64,000 bases of DNA, from NCBI GenBank assembly GCA_907163375.1, contig CAJQUW010008930.1:62001-126000 (forward strand). Direction: 5' to 3'. The number at the start of each line of letters is the position of its first letter. The stretch's first letter is position 1. Position numbers and translations under genes: made by a program. The notes below the pieces were generated by a model that was not told where the DNA came from, did not search any database, and saw nothing but the letters and a program-made list of their open reading frames with translations. Source of the DNA: Prostheceraeus crozeri. Lineage: Eukaryota > Platyhelminthes > Polycladida > Euryleptidae. This document shows positions 49,101 to 59,167 of this stretch, in pieces.

Positions 49101-49665
49101 AAATGTTTAGAACAAACTCCAGTATTTTTCGAAGGTTTGAAATCTTTTCGTTCTATTCGACGAAGCCATTCGTTGAGAAGAGAATCATCGTTCGACGGAA
49201 AGACATGAATAGTGACATTTGGGTCCTTTGATTCAGACTTGTATCCTGTTCGACAGCCGAATACAGAGCATGTTCGACCCATCACTGTGCACAAATTAAT
49301 GTTTTAATCGTTTGCAGCGAATAGCGATTCACTCACGGCACTTGTTCTGAGGAATCGTCATGAACTATAGCGCGAGGTTGATGGAAGCAGGAGGAATGTA
49401 GCTAATCGCTGTGCAGTCTTATGTGTGCGCTGACTCGAGTCGATCGATAAACCTTACCGTCTATTTGATATATTTGCTGACTCACACCACATCCTCTGCT
49501 ATTGTGTTTGCCTGTATGAAAGATTGTGTGATGAGGCTGCCAGACAAGATTGTCTCAGCCACAACGGCCAAATCTAAACGCTGCAAGCTAGCCCCCATCT
49601 TGTAGACACGCTCATTCGGAAATCGCAACCTTCATGTCCAGGCCACCAATATAGCGACGTCCATG
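46193..49665 (-). mobile_element. P-superfamily (THAP/P) DNA transposon, apparently intact
   Basis: Perfect 39-bp terminal inverted repeats lie at 46192-46230 and 49627-49665, beginning CATGGACGTCGCTATATTGG. CCTGATTC occurs at both flanks (46185-46192 and 49666-49673), an 8-bp target duplication whose last base overlaps the left terminal C. An inner inverted pair TCTACAANATGGGGGNTA lies at 46242-46259 and about 49589-49606, matching the subterminal transposase sites known in P elements. The interior holds one uninterrupted transposase gene on -. Length is 3.47 kb against 2.9 kb for Drosophila P. Identical repeats, an open frame and a matching duplication point to a very recent insertion. Confidence 0.9.
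46481..49282 (-). CDS. THAP-domain P-element transposase (933 aa)
   Basis: Starts at ATG 49282 (MGRTCSVFGC); codons further upstream add only a non-ATG start. Residues 1-100 form a C2CH THAP zinc finger: C5-x4-C10, then CSKH, ending with AIPSIF (the AVPTIF box), for site-specific DNA binding. The RNase H-like catalytic region has ILIIDE near residue 375, CFDTTHNIKN near 497 (like FDxxHxxKN in THAP9) and SSDNLEERFGWLRQISGGN near 695, giving candidate Asp, Asp and Glu. The C-terminal block carries YFVAGFIARSVL, CNSC and NRGGL. The stop codon overlaps an AATAAA signal. Drosophila P transposase is 751 aa and needs introns; here no intron is seen. Acts in the nucleus by cut and paste. Confidence 0.92.
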   Translation of the reverse strand: MGRTCSVFGCRTGYKSESKDPNVTIHVFPSNDDSLLNEWLRRIERKDFKPSKNTGVCSKHFIADDFVNTSQDSNVHRKRDSTGLQKRYLKPDAIPSIFPSKRGHFPTAVPTRRSGNATSTARLRNEAEGLENMYDEFINSDKLHNFEDLKSRAKLDSNICAFTSEWGKVETDHILQFNILDRSNEDKCSILTSLQIDNSLNVKVFSGDVLIPHSVLKNLIESDKKIVRYSQFENLIPFVKYLSESSESQIESCFTKEIESVIEKLMDCSRSNFLEETVIKRLEFLCDQLKLLALFHNNKYSLRYSPKIVTISYLLYFTSPKCYQLLRSSELMIFPSVRLLQSITRKISQREMNKYLSARISDLNQFQRYVILIIDEIYVSQSAELVGVKIFGLANDANSLARTAVVSMISSVAGSYRDVVNITPVHNLNAEKLHELYVSVINQVQSVGFQVVCVSVDNHTVNRKLMGLLSGDQCFATGRCSIENPHFPNQPIFLCFDTTHNIKNIFNNWEKKGTFKFTNSRPAEFKHLLEICMSEIGKPIKFAPHLKLNIFTPSSIQRCSTRYASAIFNEKSYAALQYFATPDNEYKDTAVFLNRIVKMWKILNVRSPNFGRAKRDSFRDPLTSSSDWKLEYLREMRSFFIQWQNVPSANSLSKETFFALILSLKSLCELSEFLLNHCGFNYVLLGQISSDNLEERFGWLRQISGGNYYISIRQLIENENKIKCYSLMKFNNLSHLNDVDVEVASNATDDPSTLQLCNSLLKPDEMIAPSEDEKNSIYFVAGFIARSVLNRTKCNSCRLLLVRDDSAENMVLETDMRFTQEVNRGGLLHPTCLCYDICILAWKLSKHLLSNKLLHELFLKTNNQRSVFLEVFENFASESDQVFITECEHFHSFAKYIVTSFFHCVYKNFVKEISVSRSDQSKIMKLSSSRIAI

Positions 49666-50016
49666 CCTGATTCTAGAATTCTCGGTGACAGCTTCTCCAT
49701 GATCTAGTGCTACGTGTCGGACAAGCCCTTCAGTCGATATTAAAGAGGCATGAAAATTATCCACTGCGTATCTGAATGAAGTAGACCTAATTTTAACATA
49801 ATTGCGGACAAATACGAGTGCATCAAACAAAAATTTCTTAATGAGCGAACAATTTATTATACAAGTAATAGGAACTTGAGTCACTCAGTTAAGTGACATG
49901 CGAAATTGGTGCAGTCAATTGATTGACATTGGATGACAACTGATCAATCAATTAATTTACATTGGAAACTGATCAATCAATTGATTGAAATTCAATTCTA
50001 TTTTTCATAATCCCTG

Positions 50017-51705
50017 ATCATTAATGAAACTCATACATTTAAGAAGGTTTCGTTAAAGATGTCATTATTTTGCCGTTCAGAAGGAAAATCATCCATGGCG
50101 TATTTTCAGGTGTAGTTCAAACCATCTCCAATAATGTGTGTAGTGGCAGATGACACTGGGAGATGCATGGCTTGAGAGTGATTTCCTTCTGACATATGCT
50201 TTAAACTATTTTCTGAAGCTCCAATTACTTTAATCAGTAGCGAGTTATTCAAACTGTTCATTTTAGAGAGAAATATTTTAATTTGCATTTTTCTTTTTCT
50301 TCAGTGAATTGTAATCGTGAAAGCCATGAAGCGTCACTTGGCGTGTGACAAGGACCAAAGAAGAAGTCGAAACTAGTGAACTACAAAACATCTGAAGAAA
50401 CCCGTGGTTTTCCCTCTAAACCACACAAAATTATATTTCAGCTTCTCTAATAGACATTGCCGGTAACTAACAAATTTTCCCGTAAAAATGAGAACTATTA
50501 CTTTTCTGTCAAATTACTATATTGCATGCTATATCCCTATAAATTTTGTATTATTTCAGTAAAATCGACGATCTGCCATGGCAACGCATTTTGTCAGATA
50601 GTTGCCACTGGTTCACCATGAAGTTGAACTACAAATGATATCGCAGTAATATGATAGGGTGTCATTTTCAATGTCGAAAATCAGCATTGAAAGACAGGAA
50701 ACGAAAACCATGCAAATTTCAGCAACCATGTCACATTTTTCGTTTTCGTAATTTTACCCTGCAGCACCGCAATCAACACTCGAAGTCATGGAGTAAAAAA
50801 TCCCAGAAAATTCGAATTATAACAAGAAAAGTGCATGAAATAAAGAAATGCATACACACATTTTGAAAAATAAGCAATTTCGGATTCCAAAACTTCTCCT
50901 GAACTCAGTACACCATGAGGCCAACATACACTGGCAGCTATCCACCAGGTTAGGGTTATGGAGAGATGGTGATCGGTTATGTTGTTCGTTTACGTTTAGA
51001 TTACTCCTATGGACAACTTTCATGAGTTATTCCGGCAACATTTATGCATGGCGCAACAGTAATTGTCAAAACAATTGTTAGTCGAGCATCTATATAATAG
51101 ACAGTTGTACATGCTTCTGCGTGAAATTTCGGATCGATAACATGCAATCTTAACTGCTGAAAATCATACATGTGACATGCGAATTTTTTACAGAGATAAG
51201 GATTATTGCTTTGCATTTTTAAGCTGAGGTTCGCAAACCAGCACTTTCACATATGGAACGATTATGCTTGATCATTCCTTCTCGCATTTCAAATCAAATG
51301 GTTTTGCAAACAAGTAAATCAATGATCGTTAAATGATAGCTGACGGATTCTACACGTGACGTACATGATTTTTGGAGAAACATACTTCAAATTTTGAACC
51401 ATTTAAACTACGAATTTCTTCACACAAATGTGTGTGCATTATGACGCAATTTTACTTGTAACTTCTGCTGTAGAAGAAATTTTATATGTTTATTTCTTAT
51501 CTGTGGACATTGATTTAGACCTCTGTTCGCACGTGACGGCAAAAAGGACACAGTGTTTCACATACCTCACTTCATTTTTAATTTGTCCTTCGGAAAAACA
51601 CTTTTGTCACTCAATCGATTTACAGGTACCTGCATCAAGACTACGAAAACAAGTTTCTATTGGTTCCCTTTGATTATGACAACTCAATTGTACCTGTATC
51701 TTGAA
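50017..51705. other. Intergenic DNA, no gene recognised
   Basis: Short frames only, none with a domain. No repeat structure noticed. Confidence 0.45.
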
Positions 51706-52186
51706 CAGTCTTCCCAATCAGCAGTGGCGCAATTTTTCGCACCTGGTGAAAATTTTCGCGCCTAACTGAAATGACTTAGGAGACTAGCAATCGTGGGGTC
51801 AACTCCACACCTACTACTTCAGCATGATCACACCGTGCACTACTATTCCTGGGAAGCATGCTTCATACCCTGCTAGCAAAAAAATTGTAAAAAAACAACA
51901 GCTAAGTTAATCAGTAATACATATTCAAAACTGATATTCAGACATCATAATGAGAGGTTTGATTTTACTTGTGCGATTCAGATGCCTATTTTCAGCAATC
52001 TCCACGGACCGCGTGGATGGCCCTGCGGGTCTTCTCAGGCGGGTTGTACCTAATGCAGCAGCAGAAACAACAGAACCTCATACACCCATGGAAAATACGA
52101 GTGGAAAACAACTATTAGTGAGCAGCAAGCTTAAATTCATGAAACACAACGCTGTCTAATAAAGCATTGAAGTATCTTAATATACA

Positions 52187-52609
52187 TCAGTCCTTCTTCG
52201 GAATCTTGGACAAGCCGATCATTGTCATTTCACAGACTTTCCGTTTTAGAACGTTTTGAGTTACTCGAACCGATTCCTTTTCCTTTTTATTTTGTAGCTG
52301 CCCCTGTACCTTCCGCAAAGCTTCAATCTCTTCGTAACGGCTGGCAGTTGCTCTCTGTGCGCTGAGAAACAACTGGTGAGCTGCCTCCTTCTCTTTCAAT
52401 TTCGCTTCGATTTCTTTCTCCTTCTGCAACAGCTCCTCCTCGAGACTCAAAATCCGCTTGCTGCACTTCTTTTCTATCTGGACTTCGGCAATAAGGGATG
52501 CCTCCAATTCCTTCACACGCTTCCTTTCTTCTTCTGCTGCTTCATCTTTTAATCTTTGGCGATAGGAAATGTGGCCACTATTCCACATGCTAATGAAGGA
52601 TGCAGTCAC
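52187..52609 (-). pseudogene. Coiled-coil tail next to the hAT dimerisation domain
   Basis: Overlaps the hATC frame by 20 bp and continues it in another frame. Residues 20-115 are a long charged helix (EEERKRVKELEASLIAEVQ, LEEELLQKEKEIEAKLKEKE) predicted to form a coiled coil, and it ends in IPKKD. It probably was the C-terminal tail of the same transposase; related hAT proteins sometimes end in such helices. Not recognised on its own. Confidence 0.5.
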
Positions 52610-53640
52610 AAGAAGTCAGGCTGGAGTCCACTTCCTTGATTCCATGCAGGAACGTCCATCTACTTCCATACACAATCAATGCCTTGATAGTGGATGGCTT
52701 GAGTAGTGAGCGCTTCTTTGTCACCGTGTCGTTCAGTGAACTAAACACACGCTCGACCTCGGCATTACCGTGAGGCAGGACAAGGAGCGCACGGACGAGT
52801 CGAGTCAGGAGAGACCTGTTGTTGTCGCCTGAAACTTTCTTCCACAAGTCAAGTACGTCGCCGTCATCAATAGAAGTGATTTTAAATTCAGTCTGGCGCA
52901 GGCGAGCCTCGACTTCCAAGCTGCCGATCTCTGTGTCGGCAAACACATTGGGTAGACAAAGCGCCAAATTTCCGACCCATTTCACGAAGTTGGGATGCTT
53001 TTGGTGCTTCGGATCAAGCATCTGACAAGCAACCAAAAAGCTATTGCCAAACGGCAGATAGTCCTTCAGCTTCTGTGTTCCTGCTTTGAAAAAGGACTTC
53101 ATTGATGAGAGACACGCCTTCTGATCACTTACTGAAAGATCCGCAAACAAACGCTTTGCAGGCTCTCCGACTGACATTTCATAAGGTGTGGAAGCCATAC
53201 AGAAGCGTCTGCTAAATCAGGCTTTCAAATTTTGTCAGTGAGCTTGCTTGGTCTGATGAAGCGGAGGAGCCAGCGCTTCATCAGTGCAACCATACGACTG
53301 TGAAGAATGTGAATTAGGGTGCCTTCGCGTTGGAACAGTGATTCGAATTCTTCCAATGGCTCCAAAACCTCTGCGAGAAAGAGAAGAAAAAAACTTCACC
53401 TTTGGATCTTTCAGTGTTTCCTGGATAGATGTGAAGCTAGAACTTGTGCCTCTTTTGGTCTGCTTTGAGAAGAACTCAACCAGCGGTTCATATAAATGTA
53501 GCACATGCTCCACGACGGAAACAATTTGCAACCACCGAGTATCAACTGGGCGTATGAAGACAACTTTCTTTATTTCCGTGAAACTGTCGATAAGGTGGTC
53601 AAAGTGGCTTCGTTCAACTTGTGAGAACTTGAACAGGAAA
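52590..53640 (-). pseudogene. hAT transposase C-terminal half, frameshifted
   Basis: 53530-53640 encodes HFDHLIDSFTEIKKVVFIRP followed by VDTRWLQIV, and continues with EHVLHLYEPLVEFF, the 'VDTRW' region that precedes the alpha-helical insert of hAT transposases. After a frame change, 52590-53198 encodes LLTRLVRALLVLPHGNAEVE followed by RVFSSLNDTVTKKRSLL, a textbook hATC dimerisation motif. The BED finger and first catalytic Asp are absent. Dead. Confidence 0.8.
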
Positions 53641-53931
53641 TAGGATATCTATACGAGCGCAGAGCATGGGAAATCAGAAAATAGTGATAAGTCAATTATC
53701 ACATTCAGTCATATTCATGCAAAGTAGCAACTTCGAAAGTAATAAACATGCATTTTTCAATAAATTGTGTGCCTAGGACAAGTACAGCAAACTTGCATGT
53801 TAATAAATCTGAGTTTTTCCTGAAATCTGATAATCTGCTTGTCCCAAAATTCGCGCATTTCATTCAAATATTTTCGCGCCGTGCCTACAGAATTCGCGCA
53901 TTCGCGCCTGACTGGGAGGACTGATGTTGAA

Positions 53932-54589
53932 ATATGTTGCATGTGACGTACGTGATGCACTCGTGATGCACGTGAAGACCTGCTATTTTTATAATGTTGC
54001 TCTTTACTAGTACTCGCTATCGCACGTGAATTTTTCTCTTAACGATAAATAACTTATGTTGTTTAGTGAAACAGCAAAATAAAAAGAACTACAGTATTTA
54101 TTAAAAAAAACATTTTGCGCTTGTATTATAAGATTTCGTCCCGTGTAGAATAAGCCTATTAATTTCGAAAGGATGAATCGACGAAACTGAACAGAAATGC
54201 TGTACAAATAATACAAAATAAAGCTTAGTAAGAAACATCACGTTGAAATCAAACATCTGTCTAAGAAATTGCACTGTGCTGGTGGTGTAGTGAAAATATA
54301 AATTATTCATCCAATGATTAATCAGATACAATTCGCTGAATGTCACCTTTCGATATCCATGTGACAAGTCTTTTGTAAGAAGCGTAGGCCCAGTGCATTC
54401 AGCCATCTTATTGGACAGTTCAAAGTTTGTTTCAGGAATCACTGTGTGCACCGGAGTAGTCTTTGAAATGACCTGTTTCCTTCTTTTTGGAGATTTGAGT
54501 AATACGTTTTCCATTTATCTCCATGCTCTGCATGCTGCCTTCATTGCTGAAGTTTTGTTCCTGAAAGCAGATGTTTGAGTGAACGGTTA
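53932..54589 (-). other. Unrecognised 137-codon frame (54101-54514) between hAT and mariner
   Basis: Reads MENVLLKSPKRRKQVISKTT, with a basic PKRRK stretch like a nuclear localisation signal, then KMAECTGPTLLTKDLSHGYR and a hydrophobic end. A GTGACA donor after GYRK is possible, so the first ~57 residues could be an exon. No homology recognised and no partner exon found. Confidence 0.25.
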
Positions 54590-55515
54590 AGATGCAGAAT
54601 TACTTCTTTCGTTCTTCTTACAATCCCTGTTTCGCTGACTTCTCGCCACACTCGATATTTTAGCTTTCCTTTTACCTTTTAGCTTCTCTTTGTAAATCAT
54701 GTCTTTAAGAGCACCCAACAAGAAGAAATCCATCGGGGATAAATCGGGTGAACGTGCTGGCCAATCGATCGGTCTACACCGGCCAGTCCATCTGGCATTG
54801 AAACTCGTGTAAGGCCATTCATGAATACGATGCGCGTGGTGGGGCAGAGCTTCATCTTGCTGGAAGTGAGTATCTCTTTGTTGTTGCATTAATAAAAGAA
54901 GTAGGTTTGAAGCATGCTGGGGCACCGTTCTGCAGTGACCGGTGCACCGAAGAAGAATGTCCCGTTCTGACAAACTTGCTTGACATTGCACCCAAGACGG
55001 TCACTCCACGAATGGAAGCCCTCAAGCTTCTTTTGCGTAAAAATTATGTACACTATGACGACTGATTTCAAGCTCACTTGATAGCGCCGAACAGATTTCT
55101 GAGAACTTCTGTCGATACGACTGGCTACCAACTGCCCACCCTTTTCATCTAATGTTAAATACTCTATACATTCTCTAGAGTTAAATACTCTATACACAAA
55201 TGTAGAAATCATACGAATTCCTGTCAGTTGCTAAAGTGAAACTCCCCACAATCCACAGTCGACGAGAAACTCTGTGCCGAGGTTTGTCGCATTGTTGCTT
55301 CGCACTTTCCCTATCACATTAAGCACAACGGAGAGCGAGTTGAACAATTTCGCTGGTATTTATTGTTGTACCATTCTCCTATCGTAGTTATCATTGCATA
55401 GCTTCTTTCGCAGTTATTATATTTTTCTATTCTACTGTATTAATTACAGTTAGCTGAAAAAGTCACAATAGATGCTGACGAATAAAATCGGGCGAAACTT
55501 TTTGGACACCCTGTA
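54590..55515 (-). mobile_element. Mariner-like transposon remnant
   Basis: 54587-54991 on - encodes HFQQDEALPHHAHRIHEWPY, then WPARSPDLSPMDFFLLGALK and DMIYKEK, the catalytic region of an animal mariner-like DDE transposase. Upstream DNA to 55500 holds frameshifted remains. The right end, complemented, is TACAGGGTGTCCAAAAAGTT followed by TCGCCC, a typical terminal repeat of this group. The other terminal repeat was not found, so the left end is lost. Confidence 0.82.
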
Positions 55516-55569
55516 TTTAACGGAATGTACATGCACCAAAATTCAAAACAATGGTTTATATTCTTTCAT

Positions 55570-56688
55570 TTACTTGTCGAAGAAAAAATTTTTGAATGGA
55601 TCAGGAACGTGAGAATGACGTTTAGGAACATGCCGAAGTGCTTCATTAAAGTCATTTGTTCCCTTTAAGGTGATCAAGATCTTCAGCATAGCGTCAAGAG
55701 TCAATGCTTTTTGTCCTTGCCTCCAATTCAAGTATTTTTCTAATGGCAAACGGCAATGAGGGATCTTTAATTGGCGTGCTTTGTTAAAAGTGTATGGGGA
55801 AACGAATACTGTATCTACTAGTCCTCCGATGATGTATGTCTTGGAATGGTCATACCCTCTCATCACATTTGGGGACTCTGGAGTAAGATAAACAAAGTTC
55901 CTTCTCATCTGAACATCAGCGGATGACAATAAGCATTGATTAGTCCTTTCGTAGGGGAGATCATCAAACTGATCATACATCGTGCGTTCTTTCGTCTTTC
56001 TAAATCCCAACATTTGAGTAAAATAATGATACTGATTCGAATTTTCATCAAAATTAGAAAATGTTATTTGAAAGGGATCTCTGTGACATCGATTGAATCC
56101 CAATCCACTGATAATTTGCATGCACAATGACTTCATGTCTTGCATTCGCATTGTATATTCAAATGACATGTCTAAGATAATGTTCTGTCCAAATCCTGAA
56201 TACATTCGACTATGATAAAATTTATTTTCTGCTTTTTCCGAGATTCTTCTGAGAACAGAAGAGCGAGGAGGTCCGCTTTCGTGACTTTTCTCGATAATTA
56301 CTTTTCCTTTCTCTTCTTTCTGCCGTTTCTTCATTGCCTCTTTCCGATGATGAAATCTGTATTCTGATGCGCGCTTTCTGCCGGATCTCACCCGCAGCAG
56401 TGACAGCAATAACTTATCATCCAGAGTTTCTGGCACTCCGAAAGTCCCTCTAGCAAGCAGACGTATGTGCTCCTCTTTGATTTTCTGTAGCCGCTCCTCA
56501 TCTTCCAAAGTTAAATTGGCGAGGATTTCAGACGGAGAACGACTCAAGTCCAGAAGGTACGGAGATATATCATTTGTTACTGCTCTTCGGCGTTTGTCTT
56601 CTTTCAAACGTTCAAGGTCAGCGAAAGTCTTATCAAGGGATGAAGAAAATCTCCTTACTAGAAGATATTTGATGGTTCTTTGCAACAT
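55570..56688 (-). CDS. TRMT10C: TRMT10C (MRPP1), mitochondrial tRNA m1R9 methyltransferase / RNase P subunit
   Basis: TRMT10C uses SAM to methylate purine 9 of mitochondrial tRNAs and, with SDR5C1/HSD17B10, forms the platform on which PRORP cuts tRNA 5' ends in the mitochondrial matrix. The frame of 372 codons is unbroken (human 403). I take the ATG at 56688 (MLQRTIKYLLVRRFSSSLDK), a basic Ser-rich mitochondrial presequence; three earlier codons begin with a TTG only. The charged middle (EYRFHHRKEAMKKRQKEEKG) precedes the Trm10-type SPOUT domain: NIILDMSFEYTM, YLTPESPNVM, KTYIIGGLVD, and CRLPLEKYLNW followed by ALTLDAML. These line up with human TRMT10C motifs. A TTTCAG 13 bp upstream of the ATG suggests a 5' UTR intron. 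Confidence 0.94.
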   Translation of the reverse strand: MLQRTIKYLLVRRFSSSLDKTFADLERLKEDKRRRAVTNDISPYLLDLSRSPSEILANLTLEDEERLQKIKEEHIRLLARGTFGVPETLDDKLLLSLLRVRSGRKRASEYRFHHRKEAMKKRQKEEKGKVIIEKSHESGPPRSSVLRRISEKAENKFYHSRMYSGFGQNIILDMSFEYTMRMQDMKSLCMQIISGLGFNRCHRDPFQITFSNFDENSNQYHYFTQMLGFRKTKERTMYDQFDDLPYERTNQCLLSSADVQMRRNFVYLTPESPNVMRGYDHSKTYIIGGLVDTVFVSPYTFNKARQLKIPHCRLPLEKYLNWRQGQKALTLDAMLKILITLKGTNDFNEALRHVPKRHSHVPDPFKNFFFDK

Positions 56689-56703
56689 TGCAGTCAATCA
56701 CCT

Positions 56704-57184
56704 GAAATGAAAAAATATCTGCTTTAAATATTCATTGAATCAGCTAAGAATTAGGTACAGTTTAATTTCAAAAAAAGCAAAGTATGAGAGATACAGACAA
56801 TATTTTCGGAGAGGAGACTAGGTTACTAGTTATCTGTTCACAGATCATAACCGTTAAAGGTCCAAGTTTTATTGCTGTCGTAGACACAATAGCACAATAG
56901 CGAATCGTCAGTAGGTTTCAATTAGTCATTGCATTCAGCATTACATGTACACAGAAGCAAGCTCACAGCAGCCGAATGAGGTGCATATAATCTTTTTAGT
57001 CTACTCCATACGGTACAAGTTTGGGTCATTCCGAGTCGTGCTAACGAGTCTTCGGAGGACAAAATGTTGAGTCCTAGTGACACACTCGCCACAAGCACAT
57101 AACACCACGACGAAACACACGTCCTCCCCATAGCTGAACACCTCACAATACATGCAAAACAATTTTTAAACAAAGCAAAATGTC
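56704..57184. other. 5' flank of TRMT10C
   Basis: No repeat or frame of note. Probably holds the TRMT10C promoter and a non-coding first exon. Confidence 0.4.
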
Positions 57185-58130
57185 AGCCTTAATAATATTA
57201 ATAACACTTTATTCGTCAGTTACAAAGGGCGGTAATGACAGAGGCGGGGTGACAATATCATGAGTACATCGAAAATTTCACAGAACTGTTATTACACAAA
57301 GCAAGTCGCCTATTCAAAGGTCGTAAAATCCGTGAATGTCTCACACCACTTTGGTTTTTTCTCAATACAAAAAATTCCGATAAGGGATGATTTTCTTTCG
57401 CACATGAAATCTTTTTTATAATCCGAATACAAGTCTTGTCAAGTCTGCTTTGCAGACTGGGAATGTCATTGACTTTTGCCCATCTTTGGGCAACACGATC
57501 TAGCTGAACAAGTTTTTTCAAGTTTGTCTTTGAAACATCACAAATGGCTGGCCAGCAAAAAGACATGTGACAATACACAAGAGACGTATAAGCCTGCCAA
57601 GCAACACTGCCGCGGTTAGAATTACATTTCAGGCCTTTTACTATTGACATTGCCCGACAGCACCTATTATACAGTTCGCTAAACTGTTTATCCCATTCCG
57701 CATCAAATGAAAAAAAATACTACCAATATTTTCAAATTTTCAACCTCTTCAATGCATGCGTTATTGATATAAACAGGAGAGACAGTGGGATTACAGTTTG
57801 TTCGAGAAATAGTCATACACTTCGTTTTATCAATATTTACTACAAGCTTTCTATCAGACACCCACTTTGTGAAAACATCGACATCACTCTGAAAGCAATC
57901 AGAACACTTCAGCTCATTGAGATATATCAGAGTCATATCATCCGCATATGCAATGATTATCATTTCCATAAAATAATTCCGCACAATTAGCAAAATCCGC
58001 AATAAACAATTTTGAATTTTTAAGACATGACCGAAAGTTGGATTCAACAAGACCGTCCCAATACGAGGAAACTCGAAAGTAATTGGATGCTAATTTTAGT
58101 CGTTGCTGGATTGGCAAGAGAAGCAATATT
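57185..58130 (-). mobile_element. LINE (YADD-type RT) 3' part
   Basis: On - the translation contains IIIAYADDMTLIYLNEL, then KWVSDRKLVVNIDKTKCMTI, and after a frameshift ELYNRCCRAMSIVKGLK and SLVYCHMSFCWPAICDVSKT: RT catalytic box, thumb and post-RT region. The 3' end has AATAAAG followed by a TTATTAATATTATTAA tail. 5' truncated, frameshifted near 57700, so not active. Confidence 0.82.
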
Positions 58131-59095
58131 AAAATCCGCCTATCTCATCAGATATATCTCCACTGAACTTTTTTGTGATCCCCTAGAACACTTTGTAGTC
58201 AGCAACTGATGTCGCTTTCATAGGTGAGAAAATACTTCAACGATTCTTGCTCCAAAAACAACTTCCGAGCCCCGTGTGCCTCTATTCAAACTGAAGAATA
58301 TTTGTGTGAACGGCATCTTTTGCAAAGGCACACTGACTTCACTTGCACTTTAAATGAAGTTTCGTAACAGAACTGTTTACAAAAAGTATTCTCACATGAC
58401 CCGGTTGATTCTCTGCCACTTCGAAACTATACTATGTAAATTAGGCTGCACGCGAAATATACAGGTTGGCAAAAATATATTTCTTTCGGCCAAATGATTT
58501 TATATTTCAATTTGATGAACACGACACAGCTTATAAATAAACTTTTCTGTCATCCAGGGATCCACCTCGACTATGCAGGCATAATTTGAAAAATGACATT
58601 TTGCATTTTAGCATTCACATAATAACTGTCTGTCCATGAGAACAAATTCGCTGCGAATCATCCACCATTGATCATTAGGCAAAATATTTATGAAGATCAT
58701 ACCAATTGAGAAAATACTCAAATAATTGGCTGATTGACTGACGAAAGATGAATAATTGCTTCTTGTTTTGTATTTCATTTCGATGCGTGCCTTGATCAAA
58801 CATTCTCGAGCCTTTTCCCTAATTCGTTCCGCCATCTTCATCAGCATGAATTCGTTGTGAAATCTTGCAATAGGCATCCATGTGAAAAAATGAATAATGG
58901 TCTAAATGCGAAAGGCAGGAAATTTGAGTGAATCAACACCTTGAATATGCTGTTTATGTTTCGGTCGCTACTTTTCCTCTAAACTAATGTCACTGAAGCT
59001 TGAAATGAATCAGATAACCATTTTTTCAAATGCAGTTGTTGTCATCTACTTTGTATCGCCAATATGATTTATTTTCTTTAACAGACGGAAAATAA
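58131..59095. other. Intergenic DNA, nothing firm
   Basis: The antisense 89-codon frame at 58608-58877 starts MPIARFHNEFMLMKMAERIR and matches nothing I know. No other signal. Confidence 0.4.
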
Positions 59096-59167
59096 CTGTC
59101 TTGGTGGATTTGAACCATCGATCTCTGGTATTCTAGGCCAACGCTCTACCAGCTCAGTTATCGACGG
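59096..59167 (-). tRNA. tRNA-like sequence, probably pseudogene or SINE head
   Basis: 72 nt on - with standard spacing: TA at 8-9, D-arm AGCTGGTAGAGC, anticodon arm TTGGC-CTAGAAT-ACCAG (loop T33, anticodon position AGA), variable AGATC, T-arm GATGG-TTCAAAT-CCACC, then AAGACAG. The acceptor pairs at only about four of seven positions and the D-stem is disrupted. AGA would be Ser, yet there is no long variable arm. So it is a decayed tRNA or tRNA-derived SINE. The flanking ACGGAAAATAACTG recurs at 61364-61377. Confidence 0.5.

Larger units (their letters stand above)
45835..50016. mobile_element. Small hAT-like MITE split by the P element
   Basis: Left end CAGGGATTCTCAGAAAA and right end, complemented, CAGGGATTATGAAAAATA form CAGGG-type inverted ends. 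Both sides carry dense subterminal CAATTAATTGAAAT / CAATCAATTGATTG motifs (45860-46010 and 49905-49990). Without the P insertion it is about 700 bp. A clean 8-bp duplication is not visible, so the family call is tentative. Confidence 0.5.
51706..53923 (-). mobile_element. hAT-superfamily DNA transposon with 8-bp duplication
   Basis: Ends are CAGTCTTCCCAATCAG (left) and, complemented, CAGTCCTCCCAGTCAG (right). Flanks ATCTTGAA (51698-51705) and ATGTTGAA (53924-53931) form an 8-bp duplication with one mismatch. Just inside, both ends are rich in GCGCGAA and TTTTCGCGCC motifs. The interior codes on - for the C-terminal part of an hAT transposase. At 2.2 kb it lacks the N-terminal half. Confidence 0.87.

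Noticed and set aside
45860-49990. CRISPR-like or satellite array from repeated CAATTAATTG motifs
   Set aside because: Motifs are irregular, palindromic and split by the P element; they read better as subterminal repeats of a MITE, in animal DNA.
59096-59167. Functional tRNA-Ser(AGA)
   Set aside because: Acceptor and D-stem do not pair and the long variable arm of tRNA-Ser is missing.
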